From contig CALNHX010003307.1 of NCBI GenBank assembly GCA_940337035.1, positions 89,320-153,319 on the forward strand: DNA of 64,000 nt, written 5' to 3'. Shown here in pieces: positions 12,221-24,533 of the stretch; position 1 is the first letter of the stretch, and each line of letters opens with the position of its first letter. The stretch is from Agriotes lineatus. Its lineage: Eukaryota; Arthropoda; Insecta; Coleoptera; Elateridae. Made by a program: the position numbers and the translations under genes. A model generated the notes under the pieces. It was given only the letters and a program-made list of their open reading frames with translations, had not been told where the DNA came from and searched no databases.

Positions 12221-12397
12221 CGCTATTTTTTATTATACCTCCACAACTGGAAATAAATTACGCACTAAAAACTTAGAAATAATTTTTGTCGTGATAAATC
12301 GAGAGGGCATAATAATATAGCTGCTATAGTTACGAGAATTATTTACGTTTTTGTCGCGTCCATGTCCGTTGTTGCATTCAGTCGTTTCCTTGACAAC

Positions 12398-12462
12398 CTT
12401 TAAAGCTCGGCGAGCTTTAATCGCCTGCTTTCGCACGCTCAGGCGTGCTTTAAACGGCGATT
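12398..12462. repeat. Compound fold-back element F
   Basis: Two hairpins: TTTAAAGC-TCG-GCGAGCTTTAA, and ATCGCC...GGCGAT enclosing CACGCTCAGGCGTG. Smaller than the others but the same GC-apex style. Confidence 0.55.
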
Positions 12463-12774
12463 CTGATGCAGGTATGATAAAAAACAAATTAATGGAGATA
12501 ATTTCGAACATTTGTTGTAATACTTAGGGAATTTATAATTTGTTATTTTTTACGTTTGGTTGAGTTTGTTTCTTTTGCATGTATTAAAATAAAAATATGT
12601 CGTTATCGAATTAATTCTATAACAGTTGTCATGCGTCAGCGTTCGTGATATTCCTGCGATCAGTTTTTGCATCATAATAAAAGAAACAGTCTAGGTTGCA
12701 ATGATATCTGCAATTTGGGGTGCATTCAAAATTCGTCAGGGGCTACAAGTTTCGTGGCCCGCTCTATATGAAGT

Positions 12775-12965
12775 TTCAACGGCATACCTCTTTTCGTTTT
12801 TCAGATATTCTTTCATAGACAGACACGCAGACAGACTGACAGACAGGCCAATGGACGAAAACAGTTTTTTTGGGGTTCAGGGGACTCTAAAACACGAAGA
12901 TCGGTTGAAAACTCAATTTCGAATTATTGGGGTGAATCCAATACTTCCTTTATTGTAAAGTGAAG
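12775..12965 (+). repeat. Dispersed CAGACAGAC-family repeat, 3' part
   Basis: Has AGACAGACTGACAGACAG, GGTTCAGGGGACTCTAAAAC, then AATTATTGGGGTGAATCCAA and CTTCCTTTATTGTAAAG-AAGTAAAAA. The same series occurs at 21715-21905, 23015-23160 and, reversed, 28548-28720. Non-coding. Confidence 0.75.
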
Positions 12966-13363
12966 TAAAAATATGACAACTTACTGTCAATGTTAGTAAA
13001 ATGATTTTTAGTAAATGATAATACGAAATTGATAAGTATAACAGTTACACTTATCAATTTAACATCATTGGATTGGTCTAAAATTTGATTTGTTTTATTG
13101 GTTGAGTCGCGCCATTTGACATATGCCTGCAATAGTCAAAATAATACGCGGGGGTTGAACTATATGGATGAAATAGAATAGATAGGGGTCGTTGTGTAAA
13201 CATTTTCTTCACTCAGTGGCAACTTTTTTTTCATCGGCGTAACCTATAATTTTTAGTGGCTCAATGATCTCATTAAGGTCCAAATTAATTTTTAAAATCA
13301 AGCCCGCAGAAATTCATGGAGCTAAACTCCAATATGGCTCACTGGTACTTAGCATCATGCGCG

Positions 13364-15833
13364 TGATAATCCGATTCTCAGTTTGTCGGTGGTTCTGCAA
13401 AATGTGCTGCCGTAAAGGTACCAATTTAGGTTAGCTGAAGTTTAAGATTTGTGTGTTCTTTGTAAGGACATTTTTAGTTTTGTATGAACGTACGGCTAAT
13501 TAGCATTATTTCCTAAATTACGACCCCACTTGTATATGGATTTTTCGAATTATTCCTCCTGAATTTAAGCATCTCCCTTCTCAATTATTTATTCTCTGAA
13601 TTCGTTTTGTGTCCACGAATTCAGCGTTATTTACGTTTGTCTGTATCATTATCAAAAGGACATTTTTAAAACTTGTCACATCGTATGTAGGTACTTAATA
13701 AAATTTTTGACATCAATTAATTTTTCTGTTTTCAGTTTTGGACATTTATGCGGTTTAGATATGTGTTACTAGTCCTTCACTAGGCATACTTACTGTATGT
13801 GTGTAAATTGTCTACTTATGAAAGCCATATCTCCCAAACATTCCTCATGACTGGGAAAACTCCAGTATAGGCCACAGGTACATTTTGACATCTACGAAGT
13901 ATTTGCAGAAAGAAACTCTTGTCAGATGGAAATTGAAATTCAATATTATTTTCTACTATAAATCCCTTTTTTGCGGTCATACACAGCCTTTAAAGAGAGA
14001 GGTATTTTTGTACTAAGTTGTAACGGGCTAAACATACAATTACGACAACGCGCCAGTTTGTAACGGTACAACACGGTATTTACTGTAAGCCAAAACAATG
14101 CTAAATGACTAGCGCGTATGCTAACTCACAATTGGGAATGTAACTCATAGGACCGCTGCTCCAGCCCGCTACAAAAGGGTTTGCCGACTAACTTCAGCGG
14201 AGCGAGAGGGCGGTTCAACACGGTATAACACAAGGGCAACGGCTTAATTAACTGTAAGCAGAACTTGCATGATAAGGCGCCACGACAATTCCATACTAGG
14301 GAAAAATATGTTCAAGTGAACCCACTGAGGAAAAGTGGAAGCATAAATGAATTCGCCTTTCAACTATAAACTTGGCGCTATTCTGGTCAGCGGGCCGGTA
14401 CAGCACCAACAGACTTACCTTTCGAAAACTTACTTGATCAGCTGGCCAAACTCCTCTTACAACTGCAAAATACAATACACAAATCGCATGCAAAATAACA
14501 AAGAAAAACACAGTTAAAAGACATGAAATGCATTAGTAAAATATTTGAATATATAAATGCACATAAAAATATAAAATGGGTTAGCATACGGTAGTTAGGT
14601 AAATTGCGTAACGTCTTAATCTATTAAAGTATTAGGTAAACTTGACATCAACTATTTACATTACTGGTAAACGATATGCTGAATTAAAAAGCAGTATTCA
14701 ACTAAACAAGTTGCAGTTGCGACACATTACAAATACTATTACATAAAGTCAAACAGAATCATGAAAACTGACGGTAAATGAATTGTAATGACAGGTAAAC
14801 AACTATAATGATTTGACAAATGCAAAAAGGCACACAATAATAGTTAAACGACCGCAATGTTACGTCAACTGTCCGATTATTAGGCGAAACACCCTGTATA
14901 CTTTAATTCGCACTGTAAAATTTAATACAATGTACGGTACCTTTAAGAAGCTTGGCTTAGCTATACTCCGTGTTCTATGTTGATGCGACGGCTGCTGTTT
15001 CCAGACACTGCATAAGCCACGCAAGGAAGACTGCACCAACTCAACCATAGTCTGCGGGCCGACGGAACCTAGGATTTATCCACTACTGAAGGCGACATCG
15101 AAGCACCGTAAATTGGCAGAACAGTAAAAAGCGATAGCTTCACGAAACAATGATAAGCTGCTAATAAGTTTCCACAGATAGTCCGTCAAACGACGTAACA
15201 GAAGCGCCACTCCACGATACGAAAGACTCTAGGCTTACATTAAACCACAACAATACCCAGTTCGTCCGGCTGCGAGCGCTACCACGTGCAGTTCATAAAG
15301 AGTCTAAGAAATGCGGGACACAAACAACACTTGCAGACGGAACAAAACAGGCGGTACACATCACACACACCAAGGTACGACCGTTAGGCGTTAAAATATC
15401 ACAAATAAACAAAACGTCCAAAACTCACGCTTACACGAACGCCCGGATCGATTCTCCTGCAAAACTTGCTCTCTCAGACAGAGGCATCTATCTCTTAATT
15501 TCTCGCTAGAAACATGCAGACGGGTCGATATTTCAACAAGCGGATAATCTTAGCGCGCCAGCATACCGAAACAGAGATACACAGAATGAGTGTGCTTAAA
15601 ACCATTGGCTGCAAGCGAATAGCTCGAGATGCTTAAATTCAGGAGGAATAATTCGAAAAATCCATATACAAGTGGGGTCGTAATTTAGGAAATAATGCTA
15701 ATTAGCCGTACGTTCATACAAAACTAAAAATATCCAAAGTACACACAAATCTTAAACTGCAGCTAGCCTAAATTGGTACCTTTACAGCAGCACATTTTGC
15801 AGAACCACCGACAAACTGAGAATCGGATTATCA
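13364..15833. mobile_element. 2.5-kb non-autonomous element with 210-bp inverted repeats
   Basis: Positions 13364-13575 and 15626-15833 are inverted copies (TGATAATCCGATTCTCAG at each end). They are well conserved, with small differences in the middle. The 2-kb interior has no convincing ORF and is rich in GGTAAAC/ACGGTA-like words. I could not see a clear target-site duplication. Sequence resembling the inner TIR (GTTTGTCGGTGG) follows immediately after the right end. A DNA transposon derivative of unknown superfamily. Confidence 0.7.
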
Positions 15834-16008
15834 GTTTGTCGGTGGTAGTAGTAGTAAATCTTTAATAAAAAATTCTTAAATGCAAATGACGTTGCTGCTT
15901 CTCTTTACTGGCCAAGCCCGTGCCAGTAGCTGTTATTTGCTAAAGATAAAGTGCGTTGTGTGTGTTGTTTCTATGGTAACCAAATACAAAGCATTTTTTA
16001 TAACAGTC

Positions 16009-16115
16009 CTAGTACCGTTATATAGATAACACCTGTTATTTTATTGTCATATCAAACATATCAAACAAGGATATGGAAAGTTGATCTTTTCGTCCCAGAT
16101 AACGAACCCGAAATA
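16009..16115 (+). repeat. About 107-bp dispersed repeat, copy 1
   Basis: GTACCGTTATAT-AGATAACA...CCTGTTATTTT...TTTTCGTCCCAGATAACGAA is repeated in the same orientation at about 19929-20035. The two copies bracket a 3.8-kb interval. This is either an element's direct ends or simply two fragments of one repeat. Confidence 0.6.
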
Positions 16116-16119
16116 GTAT

Positions 16120-17990
16120 ATTACGTTACAAGATCGGCAAGTGCCTTGCAACACGTCGAATAAAAGTTTGCTATTTTTTAAGGCCTGTTCGAATACGGTA
16201 CTTAACGATCGAGTCTCCTATAATATTTTTTGCGCTATCAACTAATAAAAGTGGAAATACCCTCGAATATTATAAATATTGTTTGCCTAAATAAAGCGCG
16301 CGATTGTTGTTTCTGTAGTAATCAAATTGTTACGGTATTAATTCATCAGATCGACATAGGTCGTATTGATTGTCCAAAATCGAGTACAAACTACAGGGTT
16401 CGCCGGCTTTCCCTAGAAATCACAGATCTTAATGTGTCGGAGCAGATGTTGTTGCTCCGGTTACTCGCACTTAGCTCAGTCGGGAAGGGGTAGTTCGAAG
16501 ACTTAAATGGAAAACCGACGGGGTACTTACCCTAAAGCTTGCTTAACAGAAAAAGAAATGCCTGAGCGCCACTTGGTTCTGATTAGGGGTGGCTAACGTG
16601 TCCAGAACCAAGAACAATACACGTATCCTATGTAGAAGTCCTCCAGGTACGTTGCTGAACACCTCAGCCTGTTGTTTACCAAGCCTCCTCCGAGTAGCCG
16701 GGTGACCTTGTCGTTAAATCACTTACCTTCAAGGCCACCGTCACTAAAGAATAACAAGCGAACACTGACTGGCCCAAATCTCGGGGCTCGCTTAATCAAA
16801 AGAGCATGCTTTAACTTCACAAAATTAATTACACTTGGCCTTTGCCACACTGGATTAGTGATGACCCAGAAGGGGTTTCAAAATTCATAAAAAGAATGAA
16901 CTGACTATAACAAGTTTATTATTTAAAGGAACAAATGACAGTTTACACAAATCGGTACATTAAAACAAACACCCGGAGGTGAGTTTAAATTTAGTAATAC
17001 GATATCCTACGTGAATATGAAAGGGGGCCCCACGAAAACCAAAATATATTTTAAGGGCTAGTTACAAAGACACAAAAAACACAATATTATCCAAAACAAG
17101 TGACATAAAATGGACGCCAGGAGTAAAGCCCCTGGTAAACATTAACTGAGACAGATCATAAGTCCTAGCGGACGTACGCAACGTTTATAAGCACTGACGC
17201 ACAATAAAATATAAAATCGCACCTTAAGTTAGGCACCAGAATTACAATACAAGGCGCCTACCTGAGTTGAAGCATGCAGTGTTAGATGCAGGTGTACTCA
17301 TCCTCGTGGAGGCCTGGCGAGACATGCAAAAGGTGTAGCAAATTCTCCAGAAGAGGCAGCAGGACTCGAGGGAATTGAAGACAGTCGGCAGCAACCATCA
17401 TACGAAGAAGGTACAGCAAACAACACTATATTGCGCAGCGGGCTCTTCCTTTAATTAAACCCGACGTTGACACAGATATGCAATACGCAATAGTTTTTTT
17501 CCCGACTTAACAGGGAAAAAAGTTAGTTGAGGCTCTTCAGATATCGTTTCTAATCGAATCGGCAAAGAGTGCCAAAAGTCTCCCCGGAGACCAACTGTAC
17601 GAAACGAAAATCGGCCAATTTAACAACGTCGAGTTAAATACACTTCCTCTGCCCACCGCGCATTTTCAAAGACACCCAAGAATTAATGTTCACTTCGAAG
17701 ATTCGGGTTTAACTGCACTCGCCATTAACGTGCCCCAAGGCACTCGGAAGGTTCGCACAAAAACCAAAAAGGATTCACCATGTAATCACCAAATGTTAGC
17801 AAAAGCTCCCCCCGATTCGCGGCACAAGCTGCGAACCGGGGGTGCAAAAAAAACACCACCTCTAGTTTACTCAAGTGCTGGGTACAGATTTTTAATTTCA
17901 AATCAGGACTCCGCGTGAAGAATACAATGGAAGAAAACTTCGACCCCCAAAACCATCATTTCTATATGTGTGGTTAACTAAGGGCTTATC
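16120..17990. other. Non-coding interval, nothing recognised
   Basis: Higher GC than its surroundings, with only short ORFs in all frames and no protein signature. The one structured feature is a hairpin at 17807-17843. Confidence 0.5.
17807..17843. repeat. Short GC-rich hairpin
   Basis: CCCCCGATTCGC and GC pair with GC and GCGAACCGGGGG around an ACAA loop. It may be the apex of another compound fold-back, but no outer arms were found. Confidence 0.5.
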
Positions 17991-18026
17991 AAAACTTATT
18001 TCACTTGCCCATAGAACGTTCTAGAA

Positions 18027-19485
18027 CAGTGCTGTCCAACATGTGGCCCGCGGGCCGCATGCGGCCCGCAAGGATATTTTTGTGGCCCGCGGATCGAATT
18101 CTCCCTTGAGTTCACCAGTCCTGATCCTATCCTCTCCTCTTCTACCTGGGCTCTCCGGTCTGACACGCTAAACTGTCTAACGGCGTAGGCCTCCAACCCT
18201 TACCAGACCAGGCTTCAAGGGTGTGTTGCGTTGTACTGTTCAAATTTCCCGCAAGAGCAAGACCGCTAGAATTCGATTTTACCTTGATTGTTGAACTTTC
18301 TTGGAAAATCGAATCTCTGAGGCTTTAACCCTGTCTTAATACGCTGTACTGTTTTGCAGGGCTAACTGCTTAAAAGCTATTTCCGACCGGCTAATTTTTA
18401 AACGCAAATCCCGGCCCCCCGAGAGGTGAAATACTCCTCATAACGTCATTTTACTAATAATTAAATCTGTAACCTGTAGGAATCGCAGCCTCTACCCCGC
18501 TTGTGAGCGGCTAGAGTCCTGTAGCCGCCGTAAACTCACATGCAGGGCCCCTTTTTGACCATTACAAGGCGAATTCCTGGACGTTCGATTCCGCAGCCCG
18601 CAAATTGCCTACTGGGGAAATGTCAACATCATTTTCCGGCTCAAGGCGAATAAATTCCATCTGCAGGATTTGATACCGCGTTCGCTCCAAGAACGACGCC
18701 GAAGGTACCAGCAACCTCTGAACCAGGATTAAGGCACTAACGGCCGCTAAATTCACCGAAAAATTACAGCTTAAAATCACTGCTGAGTGGAAGGTCAAGT
18801 TTGCAGGAACAAGAGACTCACTCAGCCCATTTCCCCAAGAATCGGCGTGCGTACCGGAGGACTACCAATAGGAACCCGCAACACTCGCCGGTGCATTGGG
18901 TTGCAGCTTGACCCACGAAACCAGACACCTTTCCAGAAGAACATGTTAATTTTAAATAATGTACAACTCAGATTTATTTTTAATTAATAATTGTAACTAG
19001 CTAAAAACATTATATTTGTTTTGGTAATTATCTGGTGTTTTTATTTGAGTGAACGCATTTCTCCGATTTGAGCTTAACCCGAGGGGTAAATCTTTTACAC
19101 CCCCTAGTAAGGGGGTGAAACGTCACATCTCTATATGTAAATTTACATTAATTGATGTATTTTTTTTCTCTTGTCGGTATCTCAAGAACGGAAAGGAATT
19201 AACCTAAAGTGAATAGGTTTTTTTTTTGTTTAGAAGCACTTCTAGAACATATGGTAAGTTTGTCGGTTACCTCAGGGAACACCCTGTATATCTCTTTTAT
19301 GTTTCAATGCTTTTTGTAAAGTAACCTAAGCTTCTTGAATAAATAAAAATTAGTATTAAAATATACACGTTTTATATTTATTACAAATCACTCATGGTCG
19401 GATACGACACATTTTAAGATGCGGCCCTCGTAACCATCAATTTTTTTACAATGGCCCTTGGGTCCCTTGAAGTTGGACAGCCCTG
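18027..19485. mobile_element. Non-autonomous hAT-type element
   Basis: The left end CAGTGCTGTCCAAC, followed by GTGGCCCGCGGGCC, is matched by GTTGGACAGCCCTG at the right end. Flanking sequence gives an imperfect 8-bp duplication sharing TCTAGA. CAG-type ends, the GGCCCGC-rich subterminal region and the 8-bp duplication fit hAT elements. No transposase is visible in the 1.46-kb interior. Confidence 0.7.
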
Positions 19486-19928
19486 TAATCTAGAAAAAAT
19501 TTCTTGCTGTTGCAACGAGTCCCAGGGTATCGAATTACACGACCAATTTTCAAGAACTTTGAGCGCTGAATTGCCTGAAAGAAAACCTAAGGCTTCAAGG
19601 ACTGCTTTTGCTTCTACTTGAAATAAAGAATTTGATTTATGTGGGTACCGGCGACCGACGGTTGAAACAACCGCACGCTCTGTGCGTTAAAGGAAAATGC
19701 TTACAGGGAAAAATTCCGCAGCTCGGGGTGCGTTAGCGTGTAGGCCAAATAAAATTTAAAATATAGCTTTAAGATCCAGGGTTGAACTTTAGACAGGGCC
19801 GTCTTCAGAAATTTATCAAGACAAAAAAAACCTATTAAAGCGGCATCAACTCAACGTAATTTTGAGCAAAACGAAAGAGGTCGAAAATAATCTAACAAAA
19901 TACAAAACGATTTTCTATAAGGGTCCTT

Positions 19929-20035
19929 GTACCGTTATATTCATAACAGGCTTGTTATTTTGTTGTTGTCAGACCAACCAACAAGTATACGGGAAGTTGG
20001 CATTTTCGTCACAGATAACGAATCCAAAAACAAGT
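19929..20035 (+). repeat. About 107-bp dispersed repeat, copy 2
   Basis: Same-orientation relative of 16009-16115, with GTACCGTTATATTCATAAC and TTTTCGTCACAGATAACGAA. It directly precedes a copy of the CAGACAGAC-family repeat. Confidence 0.6.
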
Positions 20036-20184
20036 TAAAATAGGTTGGTATGGTGATGTAGACATTTGTCAATAAATATACATATATCACTCCACTTTTG
20101 ACATTCTAAGAATAGTAATGTTGACATTTATGAATGGCAAAATGATATTTGATTGTTATGTGTTTAACAAACGTGTTAGTACAC

Positions 20185-20760
20185 TTAAAAAAATCTGTTA
20201 TGATACTTGTACACAACTTCCTTTTACAGTGATTTTATAATTAGCCAATAATTTGATTTTAATTTTTAAGCATTTGTCAAAAATGTTCAAAAATTACAAA
20301 TTACACAGAAACCGTACAAAATAGAGCTTTAGTTGAAGAGACAAATTATCTCTATAATTTTAAGCTAAATTCAAAAATGTAATAATATACCGGGTGTCCT
20401 ATTTAAAATAGGAGTTAATAAAGAAAAACAAAAAAAACATTTTAGAGGAATCTCACATCAATACACATTAAAAATGTAATAAAAATGTAAAGTTAGCAAA
20501 AATCGTTAAAGCCGTTTTTGAAAAACTCGAAAACAACTGAAAAATCACAAGAGTAAACACCATACTTCCGGTTATGGGATTTACTTCAAAAGCTTGCTGT
20601 CGCATCTTTCTAGATAGTATACAAAACTTGTATATGAAGGTTTTTGAGATATTTTGTTGGCACACAGACTGAGAGACACACAAACAGATCAATGAACAAA
20701 AACATGTTTTTTTGGTTCAGGGGGCCCTAAAACGTGAAAATCTGTTCAGGGACCGCGGAA
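20185..20760 (+). repeat. CAGACAGAC-family dispersed repeat, 3'-truncated copy
   Basis: Shares a long colinear series with the copy at 28548-29215: ACAACTTCCTTTTACAG, TTATAATTAGCCAA, ATACCGGGTGTCCTATTT, AAGCTTGCTGTCGCATC, ACACACAAACAGATC and GTTCAGGGGGCCCTAAAACG. It stops at about 20760, where a G/C-rich inverted segment begins (20775-20825). Non-coding. Confidence 0.75.
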
Positions 20761-21224
20761 GTGGGGGGCAGAGGAGGCCAAATGCCCCCCTCCCCCCGTA
20801 AAATTAAACGGGGAGGGGGGGCGCCTCGTCCAATTTTACTACCTGGTAAAAAAGGTTTCTCTGTGGTATCCTTCACAGATATTTGTTTTTTCTTAAATGA
20901 AAAAGCGCTCGTACGTTGTCGGAGAGAGCAGAGCGTAAGAATATTTTTTAACACGCTTTTATTAGTTCCACCTATATGTATGTTTGTATGTTTGTTTGCA
21001 ACGGAATCTTTGAATGCGATTTTCACCCACTTTAAAACTTCAGATTGAACTGAAACTTTGCACAGTTATCAAGGACCGATGACAATACAATAATTTGATA
21101 AGTTTGTCCCATTATCTTGACCAGGATCTGCAGGATCAACGATTTTTTCCTTAAAATCATAAAATCCACTATATCGTAAAACTACAAACTTACGCTTTTT
21201 GAAAAAATCTTTAAAAAACTGAAA

Positions 21225-21905
21225 AATCGCAAGAGTAAACACCATACTTCCGGTTATGCGAGTTTGTTCAAAAGCTTGCTGTCGCATCTAGATAGTACAC
21301 AAAACTTATACCGGGTGTCCATTCTCAAAGTCGAACATAGGCAATTAACATTAGTGAATTTACTCGTTCTTCATTTAAATAATTCATTTTTCTGTAGATA
21401 ATTTCAACAGACGTTGACAGAAAATACCTGATTTACGCCAACTAATTACCAATTTTTTTGACAAATGCTATCGAACTTGAAAAGCAAAGCATGGCATATC
21501 TAAAAATTCCCAAGTTTTAAATTAGTATTTTAAAATAAAAATCGCATATTGAATATTATTCTTGATACCATTTGATGCGTAATAATTTTATCTTTTCATT
21601 GATACCCTTGCCTTCCCTGTAAGTTGAATCGGCGAGCAGGAATCGGCAAAAACGTTCAATACAATGTTAATCGTCTATGTTCGACTTTGAGAACGGACAC
21701 CCGGTATATGAAGTTTCAACGTCATACCTGTTTTTGTTTTTTGAGATATTCTATTCACACACAGACAGACAGACACATAGACAAATGAACAAAAACATAT
21801 TTTTTGGGTTCAGGGGACTCTAAAACGTGAAGATCTGTTGAAAACCCAATTTCGAATTTTTGGGGTGAATCCAATACTTCCTTTATTGTAAATGGCAGTA
21901 AAAAG
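21225..21905 (+). repeat. CAGACAGAC-family dispersed repeat, split by a MITE
   Basis: Family sequence runs 21225-21310 (CAAGAGTAAACACCATACTT, AAAGCTTGCTGTCGCATC) and resumes at 21705-21905 (GAAGTTTCAACGTCATACC, ACAGACAGACAGACAC, GGTGAATCCAATACTTCC). The break is exactly the MITE at 21311-21704. Confidence 0.8.
21311..21704. mobile_element. MITE with CCGGGTGTCC ends
   Basis: CCGGGTGTCCATTCTCAAAG at the left and its near-perfect complement at the right, flanked by TA on both sides. Inner arms TCGAACATAG...CTATGTTCGA also pair. 394 bp, non-coding. It sits inside an older dispersed repeat, so it is the younger insertion. Confidence 0.85.
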
Positions 21906-22041
21906 AAATTAACAATTACCTAGGTATAATTATTTACTATCTCTTTAAAAGTCGATAAGCCATTAGAATGGCAATACTTTGTGAAAAAAATGTAATGGTG
22001 CAATATACTCAAATCACTTTGCATTTATTTTATAGATGTTG

Positions 22042-22169
22042 ATGTATCAAGAGAGTTATAAAGATGTTAATTACCGAGGGCAATGCGATTGCAATCCAGA
22101 GGGCCGTCAGGCCCGAGGGATTGTAAGTTGTCCGCGGTTATTAATATCATATAACTCACGTGATACATT
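22042..22169. repeat. Compound fold-back element G
   Basis: Five nested levels: ATGTATCA/TGATACAT, GAGTTAT/ATAACTC, GATGTTAATTACCG/CGGTTATTAATATC, GCAATCC/GGATTGT, and an apex GAGGGCC-GTC-AGGCCC. Internal mismatches alternate with perfectly paired blocks. Confidence 0.8.
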
Positions 22170-22199
22170 GATAATTTTATTCCATACTAATCAATCACA

Positions 22200-22898
22200 G
22201 AAGAAGCCGCGTGGCGCAGCTGGGTAAGTGCCAGGCTTGCATTAAGCAAGTCCTCGTTTCGAATCCCGCGGAGGACGGAATTTTTCCGTGTCCTTGGCGA
22301 TTGTAATCGGGCTCGGTGAGACCATTCATAGTTGGGCACCGAATTAACTGTGCTCTACTCAGAATCACAGGCCTAGAGATAGAGTAACAAGGTCAACATA
22401 TCACCAAGACCTTAGACGAGGAAAGAGAGGGGACGCGTAATTCCGCTTTACGGACAGTCGCAGAACGTATGACCGAAAATCGATCCGACGCCATTTTTAG
22501 GAGCCAAACATTGGAAGTGGCACCTTCGTGTATTTTGGTGATTTGTTTTGGAAAAAGTGGTGTTTTGTTGTGCCTATGGCTGTAAAAGCCGCAATGGCCG
22601 TAAGGGGCCTGGAATTACTTTTCATAGGTAAATATTCTACACCTGTTTCTTGTCACTGGCAGAATACGCTTGGAGCCAACCGGTAACACAACATCTGTTG
22701 GTTTTACGCGTCCCCTCTCTTTCCTCGTGTAAGACCAAAACACACACGTCACACAATGGTTGCTACGCAAGCACCAAAGGCGCGCTCCAACTCTGTATCC
22801 CGAATCTGGGGCAAGTTGAGCATTGTACCGCCAGATGCCAGCGCATAGAGCACCAGCCTCTACACCGCAAGGTAAATAAAGTTACAGATAATATATAC
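22200..22898 (+). mobile_element. tRNA-derived SINE (interrupted)
   Basis: Bounded by a 14-bp target duplication ACTAATCAATCACA (22186-22199 and 22899-22912). The head has a tRNA-like A box (TGGCGCAGCTGGGTAAGTGC) and B box (TTTCGAATCCC), as expected for RNA polymerase III transcription. The body follows and the 3' end is A-rich (AAGGTAAATAAAG). A THAP-exon MITE occupies 22414-22730. Without it the SINE would be about 380 bp, a usual size. Confidence 0.8.
22414..22730 (+). mobile_element. Short TIR element carrying a THAP exon fragment
   Basis: The 24-bp inverted ends include CGAGGAAAGAGAGGGGACGC. The flanks AAGACCTT and AAGACCAA are an imperfect 8-bp duplication, the length P elements make. 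Inside, 22566-22627 reads FCCAYGCKSRNGRKG...ITFHR in frame and stops at a GTAAAT donor. This is the start of a THAP C2CH finger. There is no in-frame ATG close upstream and no catalytic domain. It is inserted in the SINE. Confidence 0.65.
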
Positions 22899-23014
22899 AC
22901 TAATCAATCACAATATTTTATTCCATACTAATCAAATATATGTTCATTTAAAAAGTCCATAAAGGGCTGCTGTGGAAATTCAAACGTAGGTAAGTATGAA
23001 TAATATGATGGTGG

Positions 23015-23160
23015 CAGGTTCACACACACAGACAGACAGACCAATGAACAAAACCATGTTTTTTGGGTTCAGGGGACTAAAACTTGAAGATCTGTTGAAA
23101 ACTCAATTTCGAATTTTTGGGGTGAAGCCAACACTTTATTTATTGTAAAAGGAAGTAAAA
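23015..23160 (+). repeat. CAGACAGAC-family dispersed repeat, 3' fragment
   Basis: ACACACAGACAGACAGACC, GGGTTCAGGGGACTAAAAC, ATTTTTGGGGTGAAGCC and GTAAAAGGAAGTAAAAA match the 3' part of the family. It lies about 450 bp upstream of the Mon1 start codon. Confidence 0.75.
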
Positions 23161-23618
23161 ATGAACAGGCTATACTTATTAATATGTTTGCAGCTTGACA
23201 AATTAATATTGAGTTTGGAAGAAGTTTTGTAATAAGCAGATTATATTTGTTCAGTTTTATTATACTACTTTTGTCATTTATTTTTCTTTATTTGTACTTA
23301 ATTATAATCTATTGCGACTAATTAAAAATTAACTCAATATGTTTGTTGTGTAATAATTATTTAATGGATTCATTGATATACATATTGATACAAACCTATT
23401 ACTTTGTATAATCTGGTAAAAGTCTAATTTGTGATATGGCAACGTCGCCTTGTGACAAATGGAAAATGGAATGAGGTTCAAAAACCAAATAAGAGTTTTC
23501 TAGGTTAGAATGTGAGGATAGCATAAAGTGGGCAAAAGATACCCTTCCCTATAAACTAACTTGGAATGTTTGTAAATTGATAAGTTTCATATCCTTATGT
23601 TCCGAAGTCGTGTCAATA

Positions 23619-24533
23619 ATGGCAACAAATTGCGAAGTGGAACCAGGTGCAGCCCCCGAAAGTGCCCTGGTCACCACCGATTCTTACGAAAACTTCCAGC
23701 AAATGAGTTCAAGTCTGGAAGAAATTAAAAATTCTAACTTTTCGTCTTCCACACAGGATGAATTTTTGGATAATTGCAATAACCTTGATAATGATCTTCA
23801 CTTGAACTGCAGCTCTGTAACAACAGTTAGCAGTCAAGATGAGGAATTTATGCGGGATGAGGAGTGGCTAGCAAAATCAAAACATATTTTTGTGCTAAGT
23901 TCTGCTGGAAAACCAATTTATTCAAGGTAAGTATTGTTATTAATGTAAATATTAGATTCATCAATTGCAAGGATAGTGAATTCAATCCCTGGCCCTGGTG
24001 TTTTAAAAACAATAAAACAATTTTATTATTTGTTGTAGGTATGGAAATGAAGATCGATTTGCTAGTTATTTCGGTATTATGCAGGCCCTAGTAAGTTTTG
24101 TACAAGCAGATGATGATTCAATAAGAAGTGTGCACGCCGGTGACACAAAGTTTGTGTTTTTATTTAAAGATCCGCTAATATTGGTAGCAGTTTCAAAAAC
24201 AGAAGAGTGCACTTCACAACTAATATCACAGTTGAAGTATAACTTAACAGATGTAGCTTGATGTGTTAATTTACACCAACAATTTTTAGTTATGTATTCA
24301 ATCAGATTGCCAGTATGTTGACGTTAAGCCGTCTAGTTAAAATATACGAACAGAGGCGCAACTATGATCTTCGCCGATTATTAACTGGTGTGGAGCGTCT
24401 CATAGATCACTTGCTCGACTTCTCAGAACATGAGCCTGCTTTCACGTTGGGAGCTGTACAATGCCTTCCTTTGACGGCTTCAGTGCGAGATACCATTAGC
24501 TCAGCTATAGTTCAGTCATGTAGTAAAATTAAG
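23619..24533 (+). other. Mon1: Mon1 exons 1-3 block
   Basis: Exon 1 (308 nt) ends mid-codon at a GTAAGT donor, and the 112-nt intron ends TTGTTGTAG. Exon 2 (198 nt) ends at GTATAA, followed by a 53-nt intron ending ATTTTTAG. Exon 3 (244 nt) ends in phase 0 at GTAATT. Together they code for residues 1-250. The two small introns are of usual insect size, in sharp contrast to the third. Confidence 0.88.
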